DNA from: Lentisphaerota bacterium
Lineage (GTDB): Bacteria > Verrucomicrobiota > Lentisphaeria > Oligosphaerales > Oligosphaeraceae
Direction: 5' to 3'
Assembly (NCBI GenBank): GCA_012800565.1
Contig: JAAZIZ010000243.1
Coordinates: 1 to 7,909, forward strand
Length of the DNA: 7,909 nucleotides
Both the position numbers and the translations under genes were made by a program. This document shows, piece after piece, positions 1 through 5,894 of this stretch. The number at the start of each line of letters is the position of its first letter. Position 1 is the first letter of the stretch. The notes beneath the pieces are model-generated. The model made no database searches, was not told the origin of the DNA, and worked only from the letters and a program-made list of their open reading frames with translations.

Positions 1-335
1 CCAAACTGAGCCGCAAAACCATAGCAGATCATGCTCGGACGGCTGAGCAAGGGCCCGAAGTCCATCATTGCCCCGATGGAAACAAAGATCAGCACCGGGA
101 ACAATTCATTCTTAATACCATTCTCCATCAGCCAGGTCAGCACACCGTGCTCGCCAACTGCTGCGGAACCAGGAAAGTTTGCCAGAATAATACCAAAGCC
201 AATCGGTAGCAGCAGCATGGGCTCATACTGTTTTTTGATCGCGGCCCAAATCAAGGCCAGACCGATAGCAAACATGGAGATATTGCCCCAGGTCAGGGAG
301 GTAATGCCTTGAAATAATTCCGCTAATTGTGACAT
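1..335 (-). CDS. oadB: Na+-translocating decarboxylase beta subunit (OadB/MmdB/GcdB family), N-terminal part
   Basis: The reverse strand reads from ATG at 335-333 through 111 open codons to the window edge, so the C-terminal part is missing. The protein begins MSQLAELFQGITSLTWGNIS. It has hydrophobic segments at about residues 18-33, 40-55 and 78-91, with the family-typical stretches EPMLLLPIGFGIILANFP (38-55) and NELFPVLIFVSIGAMMDFG (76-94). This family forms the membrane Na+ channel of oxaloacetate, methylmalonyl-CoA and glutaconyl-CoA decarboxylases. It couples decarboxylation of the biotin-bound carboxyl group to Na+ export across the inner membrane. The start is supported by AGGAG six bases upstream. 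Which decarboxylase it serves cannot be decided, because the alpha, gamma and biotin-carrier partners lie outside the window; the symbol denotes the family. It is divergent from the ABC operon and probably independently controlled. Confidence 0.9.
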   Translation of the reverse strand, partial: MSQLAELFQGITSLTWGNISMFAIGLALIWAAIKKQYEPMLLLPIGFGIILANFPGSAAVGEHGVLTWLMENGIKNELFPVLIFVSIGAMMDFGPLLSRPSMICYGFAAQF

Positions 336-341
336 AAAAAA

Positions 342-346
342 CTCCT
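342..346 (-). promoter_or_regulatory. Shine-Dalgarno site of the decarboxylase beta subunit
   Basis: The reverse strand reads AGGAG here, followed by a six-base T-run and the ATG at 335. This fixes the start codon. It is the only strong Shine-Dalgarno sequence before any gene start in the window. Confidence 0.8.
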
Positions 347-378
347 GCCCTTTGTGTCGCTTGTGTGAAAATGATAAA

Positions 379-406
379 CTGATAACCCACGATTCTGGAT
401 TGTAAA
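379..406 (-). promoter_or_regulatory. Weak candidate promoter for the decarboxylase gene
   Basis: On the reverse strand TTTACA (406-401) is followed after 16 bases by TATCAG (384-379), a moderate match to sigma-70 boxes lying about 45 bases before the start codon. A second -10-like hexamer, TATCAT (376-371), lies slightly closer to the gene but without well-placed -35 bases. This is pattern matching only. Confidence 0.3.
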
Positions 407-409
407 TCC
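397..409. promoter_or_regulatory. Small palindrome in the divergent control region (possible operator)
   Basis: GGATT-GTA-AATCC is a perfect 5-bp inverted repeat with a 3-bp spacer. It overlaps the -35-like TTTACA of the leftward gene and lies just upstream of a rightward TATAAT. That position would suit a transcription-factor site, but such short palindromes also arise by chance and no second copy was seen. Confidence 0.3.
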
Positions 410-415
410 GGTTAA

Positions 416-421
416 TATAAT
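416..421 (+). promoter_or_regulatory. Perfect TATAAT -10-like hexamer, rightward
   Basis: A consensus TATAAT is followed by CTTTGTGCC, placing a possible transcription start near 428. The hexamer 17 bases upstream (TTCTGG) is a poor -35 box, so activity is uncertain. If active, it would give the operon a long leader of about 230 nt or drive a separate small RNA from the GC-rich segment that follows. Confidence 0.3.
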
Positions 422-568
422 CTTTGTGCCGGGTAGCGCAAATCTGCCGCAGTGTTTTCCCGACAGACGGCCCCCCTTGTATTCTGTGCTACGGAGGACG
501 GGTCAGACGGGTGATGTTGCCCATAGTGTCGAGGATATTGACTTTGGTTTTTTCAAAAGACCTTTTGG

Positions 569-596
569 TTGCAAAATCGCTATTTTGCGATATAGT
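569..596 (+). promoter_or_regulatory. Candidate sigma-70 promoter of the ABC operon
   Basis: TTGCAA (569-574), a 16-bp spacer and TATAGT (591-596) form a reasonable housekeeping promoter. It predicts a start near 603 and a leader of about 55 nt before the ATG at 659. It is the best promoter-like pair ahead of the five-gene cluster. The spacer contains a hairpin sequence. Confidence 0.45.
571..591. repeat. Overlapping inverted repeats inside the promoter spacer
   Basis: GCAAAAT (571-577) pairs perfectly with ATTTTGC (582-588) around a 4-base loop. ATCGC (576-580) can instead pair with GCGAT (587-591) around a 6-base loop. The two stems share bases and are mutually exclusive. No T-run follows on the plus strand, so this is not a standard terminator. 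It could be a DNA operator, or an RNA switch if transcription starts upstream. Confidence 0.4.
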
Positions 597-658
597 GAAA
601 GTCACACCTGATTCATGCCTGCACTGCCGAGACAGTTTTAAGCTTTGTTTTTCCTATT

Positions 659-3043
659 ATGACTAAACAATCCTGCAAGTTTTTCAGCATATTCATATTT
701 TTTTCCTGCCTGTTCCACCTGCCTCTGCCAGCCGCACCTTCCATCACCGCCGTTGCGCTGGTTCAAGGCACCTCAATGGTCCGGAATTTTAATTCGGCCG
801 CTACCCTGACCTGGACCATCCGCAACCCTGATCCGACACCTGCGGAGTTAACCCTGCAGCTGGAGCCGGAAGGCAGCCATGGCGGAGCTATTTATACCCA
901 GCAGATCACTCTGGGCCCAAAAAGCACTTTGAACGGCCGCAGCCCGGTGGTCATTTCCGACTCCGAGCGCTACCTGGTCTCCTTGATTCAAAATAACGCC
1001 CGGATTGACAAGAGCGATATCATCCTGCGTGACGGCCAGCGCAACCGCCTGCAGATCGCGCTGGTGACCGACTACGACGATATCGCCGGCTACAGCAACA
1101 TCGCCAAAGAGGAAGGACTGGCCCGCCGGGTCTCGTTCCACAATTTCCGTCAGGCGGGGGTTCCTGAGCACTACAGCGGCTTCCGCGATTTCCCTCTGCT
1201 GCTGCTGCTGCGCCCCAATCTTGCCAGCTATAAATTCAGTCAGATGCAGGCCATCCTGGACTATGTCCAGCGCGGCGGCTGTGTAGTCATCGGCGATGCC
1301 GAGACCGCGCTGAGCCTGCAGGACACGCCATTGGCAGCATTGCTGCCTTACCAGCCTGTAGCCAAAAAGTATTTCCACGGCTTCGCCAGCGCCCGCCAGG
1401 CCCTCCAGCTGCCGCCGCAAAACAACCCGCAACGTGATGCCAACGGCGATTTGCTACCGCCCCGGCAGCAGGAATTCCTGGAGGTGCTGACACCTGATAA
1501 CAGTCGAGTATTGCTGCAGCAAGCCGGCCGCCCGGCTATCTGCCTGCAGCGGGTCGGGCTGGGCAGCAGCCTCGGACTCTGCTTCGACCCGTTCTTCCTC
1601 TCCCACCACGACCAGGATTGCAGAATTCCACTGTGGGACATCATCATCCGCTACAGCAATTACTGTCCGGAAAACCACTGTCCCGATGCCACCAAAGCCG
1701 TCAACACCACCTTGCAGCATCTGCAGGGATACAGCATCCCGCCAATCTCTGCGATCATGCAGATTTTCTGGCTGTATGTCCTCTCCGGAGCCTTTATTCT
1801 GATTTTATTCTTCCATTTCCGCCGCCCGGCTCTGGCCTGGGGAGTGCTCTGCCTCAGCAGCGTCTTCTTCACCGCAGCAATCTTTATCAAGGCCAGAAAT
1901 GTCGCCGCCGGCCAATCTGAACGCAGCTTCACTGCAGTCACCGCCGGGCTCTGGCAGGGCTCTGATGCCATGCGCTGGGGAACCGGCAATTTCTTCAGCC
2001 TGGCCGACTGCCGCCCGACCGTCAGTGCCGATATCATGCGGACTTTCTTCAGCCCCCAGGGACTCAGCGTCAGCCATGAAGGCGGCACCGCGCTGGCACC
2101 CTCGCCCCTGCGCCTGACCTATACCCGGGAACTGCTCAGCCTGGAAAGAATGTCCCTGCAGCAATATCGTCCCCGCACCCTGTGCTGGGAGAATATCTCC
2201 GCCAACTACGGCCAGGATTCCTGCGCTCTGCCTATGCTGCAGTTTACCAGTCGCGGATTCGATCTGCGGCCCTGGCCCTTGCCGGAGGCAAAAAAGAATA
2301 TCCAGCGGGCGGTGCTGGCCCTGCCTGCTGCAGTCATGCCTCTGCGGATTGAAAACGGTGTCATCACCGGCCTGAGCCCTGACAGCGGCGTGGAGGCCGA
2401 TGTGGCTTTCCTGTCCGCACTGGACTGCATCCGAACCATGCGCTTGCCGCATCCGACTCTCTGCCTGATCACACCGATCCAGATGCCCGCCTGGAAAGAA
2501 TTCACGATTCAGGATGGGGGCAACACATTTTCCGGCTACGATTACCACCTGGACCTGCTGCCGGTCAGCTGCGGCGAGCTGCCGGAGAAATTTACCCTGC
2601 CCCCCGCATTCTGCAGCCTGGATATCCCCAGCCGCTCTCTGCTGCGCCAGAATTATAAGTGCGGCGAATTCACCGCAGTCTTCCTGCAGGAACACAGCAA
2701 CGTCCTGATGCCAATCGACTTTGACCTCTATCCCCTCGCCGATTACAGCCAATGCAAACGTATCAGCATTGAACTGGATGTCAGCAACCCCAGCGGAAAA
2801 GCTAACTTCGAGCTGGAATTGCAGGATTTATCCGGCAAAGCCCTGCCGCCGGCCAGCCGCCACGGCAATACTTGGGTGTTTGAAACCGCAGGTCTGCCCA
2901 TGGTCTCCCCGCAGCTTAACAAATTCCGGGCTAATTTGCGGGTCAGCGGCACCGGCACCCCCGGCGACGTTGCCTCTGGCACCTTGAGCCAGCGGGTGAA
3001 TTTCTGGAAAATTCTGGCTCTCAACGTCACTCTCCACAACTGA
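659..3043 (+). CDS. Exported membrane-anchored protein with glutamine-amidotransferase-like domain, ABC-system partner
   Basis: This 794-residue protein starts with a cleavable-looking signal (hydrophobic core about residues 8-24, likely cleavage after PLPAA). A beta-rich, Ig-like segment follows (about 28-125), then an alpha/beta domain (about 130-315). The pattern FPLLLLLRPNLA...ILDYVQRGGCVVIG (178-212) resembles class I glutamine-amidotransferase-like folds found in large envelope proteins. I see no convincing catalytic Cys-His-Glu triad, so the domain is probably non-catalytic. Two membrane spans (about 366-387 and 391-410) are joined by a short RRPALAW-type turn. This layout recurs in uncharacterised membrane proteins beside ABC-2 transporters. 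A Cys-containing soluble C-terminal region (411-794), predicted periplasmic, has no fold I can name. By position and layout it is comparable to GldG/ABC auxiliary proteins, which is inference. The start at 659 is chosen because it supplies the signal peptide; no Shine-Dalgarno sequence precedes it. It is first in the operon, 28 nt before the ATPase. Confidence 0.8.
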   Translation: MTKQSCKFFSIFIFFSCLFHLPLPAAPSITAVALVQGTSMVRNFNSAATLTWTIRNPDPTPAELTLQLEPEGSHGGAIYTQQITLGPKSTLNGRSPVVISDSERYLVSLIQNNARIDKSDIILRDGQRNRLQIALVTDYDDIAGYSNIAKEEGLARRVSFHNFRQAGVPEHYSGFRDFPLLLLLRPNLASYKFSQMQAILDYVQRGGCVVIGDAETALSLQDTPLAALLPYQPVAKKYFHGFASARQALQLPPQNNPQRDANGDLLPPRQQEFLEVLTPDNSRVLLQQAGRPAICLQRVGLGSSLGLCFDPFFLSHHDQDCRIPLWDIIIRYSNYCPENHCPDATKAVNTTLQHLQGYSIPPISAIMQIFWLYVLSGAFILILFFHFRRPALAWGVLCLSSVFFTAAIFIKARNVAAGQSERSFTAVTAGLWQGSDAMRWGTGNFFSLADCRPTVSADIMRTFFSPQGLSVSHEGGTALAPSPLRLTYTRELLSLERMSLQQYRPRTLCWENISANYGQDSCALPMLQFTSRGFDLRPWPLPEAKKNIQRAVLALPAAVMPLRIENGVITGLSPDSGVEADVAFLSALDCIRTMRLPHPTLCLITPIQMPAWKEFTIQDGGNTFSGYDYHLDLLPVSCGELPEKFTLPPAFCSLDIPSRSLLRQNYKCGEFTAVFLQEHSNVLMPIDFDLYPLADYSQCKRISIELDVSNPSGKANFELELQDLSGKALPPASRHGNTWVFETAGLPMVSPQLNKFRANLRVSGTGTPGDVASGTLSQRVNFWKILALNVTLHN

Positions 3044-3071
3044 TCACCTTTGCTACGGACCCATAGAACTT

Positions 3072-3995
3072 ATGATCAAGACTGAAAACCTGACTCGAGA
3101 TTTTGGCGGCGGCCGTGGTCTGCACGGCCTGAGCATGCATATTCCCAAGGGGACTATCTTCGGCTACATCGGCCCGAACGGCTCCGGCAAAACCACCACC
3201 ATCAGATTGCTCTGCGGCTTGTACCGCCCCAGTTCCGGACAGGCCTACATCGACGGCCTGGAGGTCACACCGGAAAATTCCAGCAAGATCAAACGCATTG
3301 TCGGCTACATGCCCGACAATTTCGGGGTCTATGACCAGATGAGCGTATGGGAGTACCTGGATTTCTTCTGTGCCGCCTACCACATTCCAGTACAGCAGCG
3401 CGAGAGCCGCATTCGTTCGGTACTGGAACTGACCAAATCACAGCACATGATCGACTATCAGGTCGCATCGCTGTCCAAAGGCATGACCCAGCGCATCGGC
3501 CTGGCCAAGACCCTGCTGCATGACCCCGAGTTGCTGATACTCGATGAGCCGGCTTCAGGGCTGGACCCTTTCGCCCGCATTGAAATGCGGCAGACCATCA
3601 TGCGGCTGCGCGACTTGGGCAAGACCATCATGCTCTCTTCTCACATCCTGCCGGAACTGGCCGGAGTCTGCGATCTGATCGGCATCCTGGAGAAAGGCAA
3701 GCTGCTGGCTTTCGGCAGCGTGCAGGAAGTCAGCAAAAAAGTCCAGGAAAATATGCGTATCACCATCATTCTTGATTCAGACCCTGCCATCGTGCAGATG
3801 ATCTGCGAGAATTTCCCGGGCGTGCAGACTCCAACCGTGAACGCCAACGAGGTGCATTTCCTCTTCACCGGCGCCCGTAACAGCATCCCCGATCTGCTGC
3901 AGCAGATCATCAAGGCCGATGCCCGGGTTATGGAATTCAAGGAGGATCAAGCCGATCTGGAACAAGTCTTCCTCTCGGTCACTCACCAGGGCTGA
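3072..3995 (+). CDS. ABC transporter ATP-binding protein (ABC-2/GldA-like exporter class)
   Basis: This is a complete 307-residue nucleotide-binding subunit that hydrolyses ATP on the cytoplasmic face to power the permease encoded next. Visible motifs are an aromatic A-loop residue F11, Walker A GPNGSGKT (34-41), signature LSKGM (134-138), Walker B LLILDEP (154-160), D-loop SGLDP (162-166) and switch histidine H191. The usual Q-loop glutamine is replaced: the segment reads VGYMPDNFGVYD (77-88), with Asp82 where Gln is typical. GYMPD-type Q-loops do occur in this ABC-2/GldA-like class. A C-terminal extension (about 225-307) ends in the DLEQVFLSVT element common in ABC-2 ATPases. The start at 3072 gives the standard N-terminus; no Shine-Dalgarno sequence is apparent. 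The substrate cannot be inferred. Confidence 0.95.
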   Translation: MIKTENLTRDFGGGRGLHGLSMHIPKGTIFGYIGPNGSGKTTTIRLLCGLYRPSSGQAYIDGLEVTPENSSKIKRIVGYMPDNFGVYDQMSVWEYLDFFCAAYHIPVQQRESRIRSVLELTKSQHMIDYQVASLSKGMTQRIGLAKTLLHDPELLILDEPASGLDPFARIEMRQTIMRLRDLGKTIMLSSHILPELAGVCDLIGILEKGKLLAFGSVQEVSKKVQENMRITIILDSDPAIVQMICENFPGVQTPTVNANEVHFLFTGARNSIPDLLQQIIKADARVMEFKEDQADLEQVFLSVTHQG

Positions 3996-4073
3996 AGATT
4001 GGCGTATCCCCACAGGCCGCAGAACCGCCCGCCAGAACCCTCACCTTTCCCTCACCTCAAACACTTACCTCCA
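3996..4073 (+). other. 78-nt intercistronic gap, C-rich and G-free in its second half
   Basis: The last 38 bases before the permease ATG (4036-4073) contain no G on the plus strand and many C and T residues. CTCACCT occurs twice (4040-4046 and 4051-4057), followed by ACCTCC (4067-4072), which resembles the anti-Shine-Dalgarno rather than a ribosome binding site. The frame is open upstream to a TTG at 3999, but the would-be extension is Pro/His-rich and unlike a permease N-terminus. It may act as an unstructured initiation region or a Rho-accessible segment; neither is shown. Confidence 0.45.
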
Positions 4074-5858
4074 ATGGCTAAATTTATCCGACGCTTCTTC
4101 AGCAATCCGATTCTGCAGCGTGAATTCGTGATTGCCTCCCGGAATTCCAAAACCATCCTGGGAGCGGCCGGCACCGCCTTGGCCCTGGGACTGATATTAT
4201 ACCTCCTCTGGCCCCGCAGCGGAATTTTTTCCGATGCCAACAGCAATGAGCTGTTCACCATCTTCCTGGGCACCGAGCTCACTTTCATGATTCTGCTTAC
4301 CGCCGGCTTCACTGCCAGCGCCATCACCTCCGAACGCGAACGGCGCACTTTCGTGATGCTGCAGACCAGCCTGCTCAGCCCGGGCGAAATCCTGACCGGA
4401 AAATTAGTCGGCACCCTGGGCATTTCTCTGGTGCTGTTCCTGACCAGTATTCCCATCGTCGCGCTCTGCGCCCTCAGCGGCGGCATCAGCATTGCCACTC
4501 TCTGCCAGGCCCTCTGCATCGTCGGTGCCTCCACCATCGTTTACGGTCTGCTGGGGCTGGCCGTGAGCTCGCTCTGTCAGCGCAGCTATACCGCCCTGCT
4601 GGCCACTTATATCGGTATTACTATCCTGGCCGGAGCGACCTGGCTGCCCTCTACCCTGGTGGTATTCTCAAGCCTGCAGCCGCTGTTTCTGAAACTGCGG
4701 GCCGTGAGCCCCTACGAGGCGCTGTTCGCGCTGCAGTTTGCGGAGCAGTATGAAGTCGGAGTCATCGGGGCTTCCGCCGACCAGGTTTTCACCATTTTTA
4801 TCATCAGCATGCTGTTCCTGGGCGGGCTGTTCTTTGCCATCTTTGCCAAATTCATCTTTGCCCCCCCGAACCCGCGCCGCACCATGACAGTCAGCAAATA
4901 CACCGACAGTAAAACCATGCTCAAGCGCAAGCTCGGCTTCCCATTCTATCTGATCGACCCCCTGCGCCGGAAAAAAAATATCAGCCTGCGCCGGAACCCG
5001 GTCTTTGTAGCTGAAATTCGCAGCAAGATTTTCGGCAATCCGAAATTCATCATCCGGGCTCTGTCGCTGTGCATCTGCCTGAGCATCGGCATCCTGGCCC
5101 TGATCGCCCAGCAAGTCGGCGAGACCGATTTGGACAAAATCCGGGCGGTGGCGATCATTTTCCAGCTGGGCGTGGTAGCGTTGCTGGCCCCTACGGTAAG
5201 CAGCGGCAGCATCACTGACGAGCGCACCAACGACACGCTGCTGCTGCTGCGTCTCTCGCCCTTGTCGTCGGTGAAAGTCGTGACCGGCAAGATGAAAGCC
5301 GCGCTGCTGTATGTGCTGATCTTCCTGCTCAGCAGCCTGCCGGTGTTCCTGGCCCTGGTCTATCTGGAAAGCACCTCCGGACCAAACCTTGCCGCAATCA
5401 TTCCCGCCGGGCTGGACAGCGAATCGCTGCAGGCAGCCGGCGCCGCCCTGAAAGATTTTTGCAATACCTACTGGCGGGTTGGAGCTTGGGTCGGTGTACT
5501 GCTCACCACCTGCCTGGCGCTTACCGCCGGCAGCCTCTGTGCGTCCTGTTTTTCTCCCAGCACCGGGGTTGCGACTGCGATCAGCTACTGCTTTGCGCTG
5601 CTGTTCACGGCCGGGTCTCTGTCGGTACTGCTGTTCAGCACCAGAATCAGCCCAACCGTCCAGGCGGCTTTCCTGATGTTCAACCCCTTCGTCGCAGCCC
5701 TGGAAATCACCCTCGACAATTCCATGGCCGCAAAACTGCCCAGTCTTTTTGGCAACCGCCTCTGGCAAAACCACCTGCTGATTTTCAGCTGCCTGACCGT
5801 GATTCTGCTGGCCATTTCAGCCTGGCGCGTGCATTTCCTGTTCCGAGAGCAGAAATAA
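4074..5858 (+). CDS. ABC-2 type permease, tandem two-half fusion
   Basis: This 594-residue integral membrane protein is the transmembrane partner of the preceding ATPase. About twelve hydrophobic spans are visible: near residues 28-46, 62-83, 111-133, 140-165, 173-200 and 238-262, then 325-345, 358-378, 408-428, 468-492, 500-522 and 567-585. The two halves look homologous. ITSERERRTFVMLQTSLLSP (84-103) matches ITDERTNDTLLLLRLSPLSS (380-399), with TGK at 108-110 and 404-406, a constant offset of 296 residues. NPILQREF (11-18) likewise matches NPVFVAEI (308-315). Each half would supply one ABC-2 transmembrane domain, so one chain could form the whole pore with two ATPases. I chose ATG 4074 (MAKFIRRFFSNPILQREF) over an upstream TTG at 3999, because the extension is low-complexity and this start gives the normal ABC-2 N-terminus. 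A Shine-Dalgarno sequence is absent. Confidence 0.9.
   Translation: MAKFIRRFFSNPILQREFVIASRNSKTILGAAGTALALGLILYLLWPRSGIFSDANSNELFTIFLGTELTFMILLTAGFTASAITSERERRTFVMLQTSLLSPGEILTGKLVGTLGISLVLFLTSIPIVALCALSGGISIATLCQALCIVGASTIVYGLLGLAVSSLCQRSYTALLATYIGITILAGATWLPSTLVVFSSLQPLFLKLRAVSPYEALFALQFAEQYEVGVIGASADQVFTIFIISMLFLGGLFFAIFAKFIFAPPNPRRTMTVSKYTDSKTMLKRKLGFPFYLIDPLRRKKNISLRRNPVFVAEIRSKIFGNPKFIIRALSLCICLSIGILALIAQQVGETDLDKIRAVAIIFQLGVVALLAPTVSSGSITDERTNDTLLLLRLSPLSSVKVVTGKMKAALLYVLIFLLSSLPVFLALVYLESTSGPNLAAIIPAGLDSESLQAAGAALKDFCNTYWRVGAWVGVLLTTCLALTAGSLCASCFSPSTGVATAISYCFALLFTAGSLSVLLFSTRISPTVQAAFLMFNPFVAALEITLDNSMAAKLPSLFGNRLWQNHLLIFSCLTVILLAISAWRVHFLFREQK
4317..4403 (+). repeat. Protein-level internal repeat, copy 1 (permease residues 82-110)
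   Basis: This encodes SAITSERERR...LTGK, the conserved ABC-2 loop and coupling region of the first half. It aligns without gaps to residues 378-406. The two copies are recognisable at protein level only, indicating an old duplication. Confidence 0.7.
5205..5291 (+). repeat. Protein-level internal repeat, copy 2 (permease residues 378-406)
   Basis: This encodes GSITDERTND...VTGK, the second-half counterpart of the segment at 4317-4403. Ile-Thr, Glu-Arg, Thr, Leu, Ser and the terminal Thr-Gly-Lys are shared. Confidence 0.7.
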
Positions 5859-5894
5859 ATCCATCACCACTCACTACTGCGAGATAACCCGCCC

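Larger units (their letters stand above)
422..658 (+). other. Non-coding leader with possible RNA structure; identity unknown
   Basis: This stretch has no credible gene; the short frames crossing it match nothing I recognise and overlap the next start. It is GC-rich up to about 535 and then T/A-rich. Complementary segments include GGTAG (432-436) with CTGCC (444-448); CCGACA (460-465) with TGTCGAGG (527-534), allowing a mismatch; CTACGG (489-494) with CCATAG (521-526), one mismatch; and GCAGTG (449-454) with CACTGC (622-627). Some of these exclude each other. GACGGGT is repeated at 497-503 and 506-512, and CAGACGG at 464-470 and 504-510. A T-run (548-553) lies downstream without a strong GC hairpin directly before it. 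I compared it from memory with 6S, SRP, RNase P, tmRNA and common riboswitch motifs and found no match. It may be an untranslated leader, a small RNA or simply a spacer. Confidence 0.35.

Noticed and set aside
31..312. A plus-strand 93-codon frame at the left edge
   Set aside because: The opposite strand encodes an unmistakable decarboxylase beta subunit over the same bases.
546..554. T-run after GC-rich segment as a Rho-independent terminator
   Set aside because: No strong GC stem lies directly before the T-run, so it does not qualify as an intrinsic terminator.
422..555. Identification as 6S RNA, SRP RNA, RNase P RNA, FMN or guanidine riboswitch
   Set aside because: There are suggestive fragments (TTCCCGAC, ACGG repeats) but no diagnostic core: no GGAAG SRP loop, no RFN-type second half, and no properly stemmed ACGR loops. 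Left unassigned.
424..666. Short plus-strand frames (80 and 61 codons) in the intergenic region
   Set aside because: They have no ribosome site, no recognisable protein and no plausible codon bias, and the longer one runs into the start of the next gene.
1196..1210. Five CTG units in a row (and four at 5238-5249)
   Set aside because: These encode leucine runs in a strand-like and a membrane-adjacent segment with preferred CTG codons; there is no sign of a regulatory repeat.
1805..2752. A 315-codon minus-strand open frame inside the first operon gene
   Set aside because: The same antisense effect applies; the plus strand has a signal peptide, two membrane spans and a coherent reading frame.
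3041..3051. TGATCACCTTT resembling the 3' end of 16S rRNA
   Set aside because: The match is too short and has no rRNA context upstream; it is the stop codon and start of a normal intercistronic gap.
3999..4073. TTG start extending the permease by 25 residues
   Set aside because: The extension is Pro/His-rich and unlike ABC-2 N-termini; ATG at 4074 gives the expected MAKFIRRFF start.
4668..5774. A 368-codon minus-strand open frame inside the permease
   Set aside because: It is the antisense shadow of the transmembrane protein; its translation is Gln/Gly/Asp-rich low-complexity with no family resemblance.
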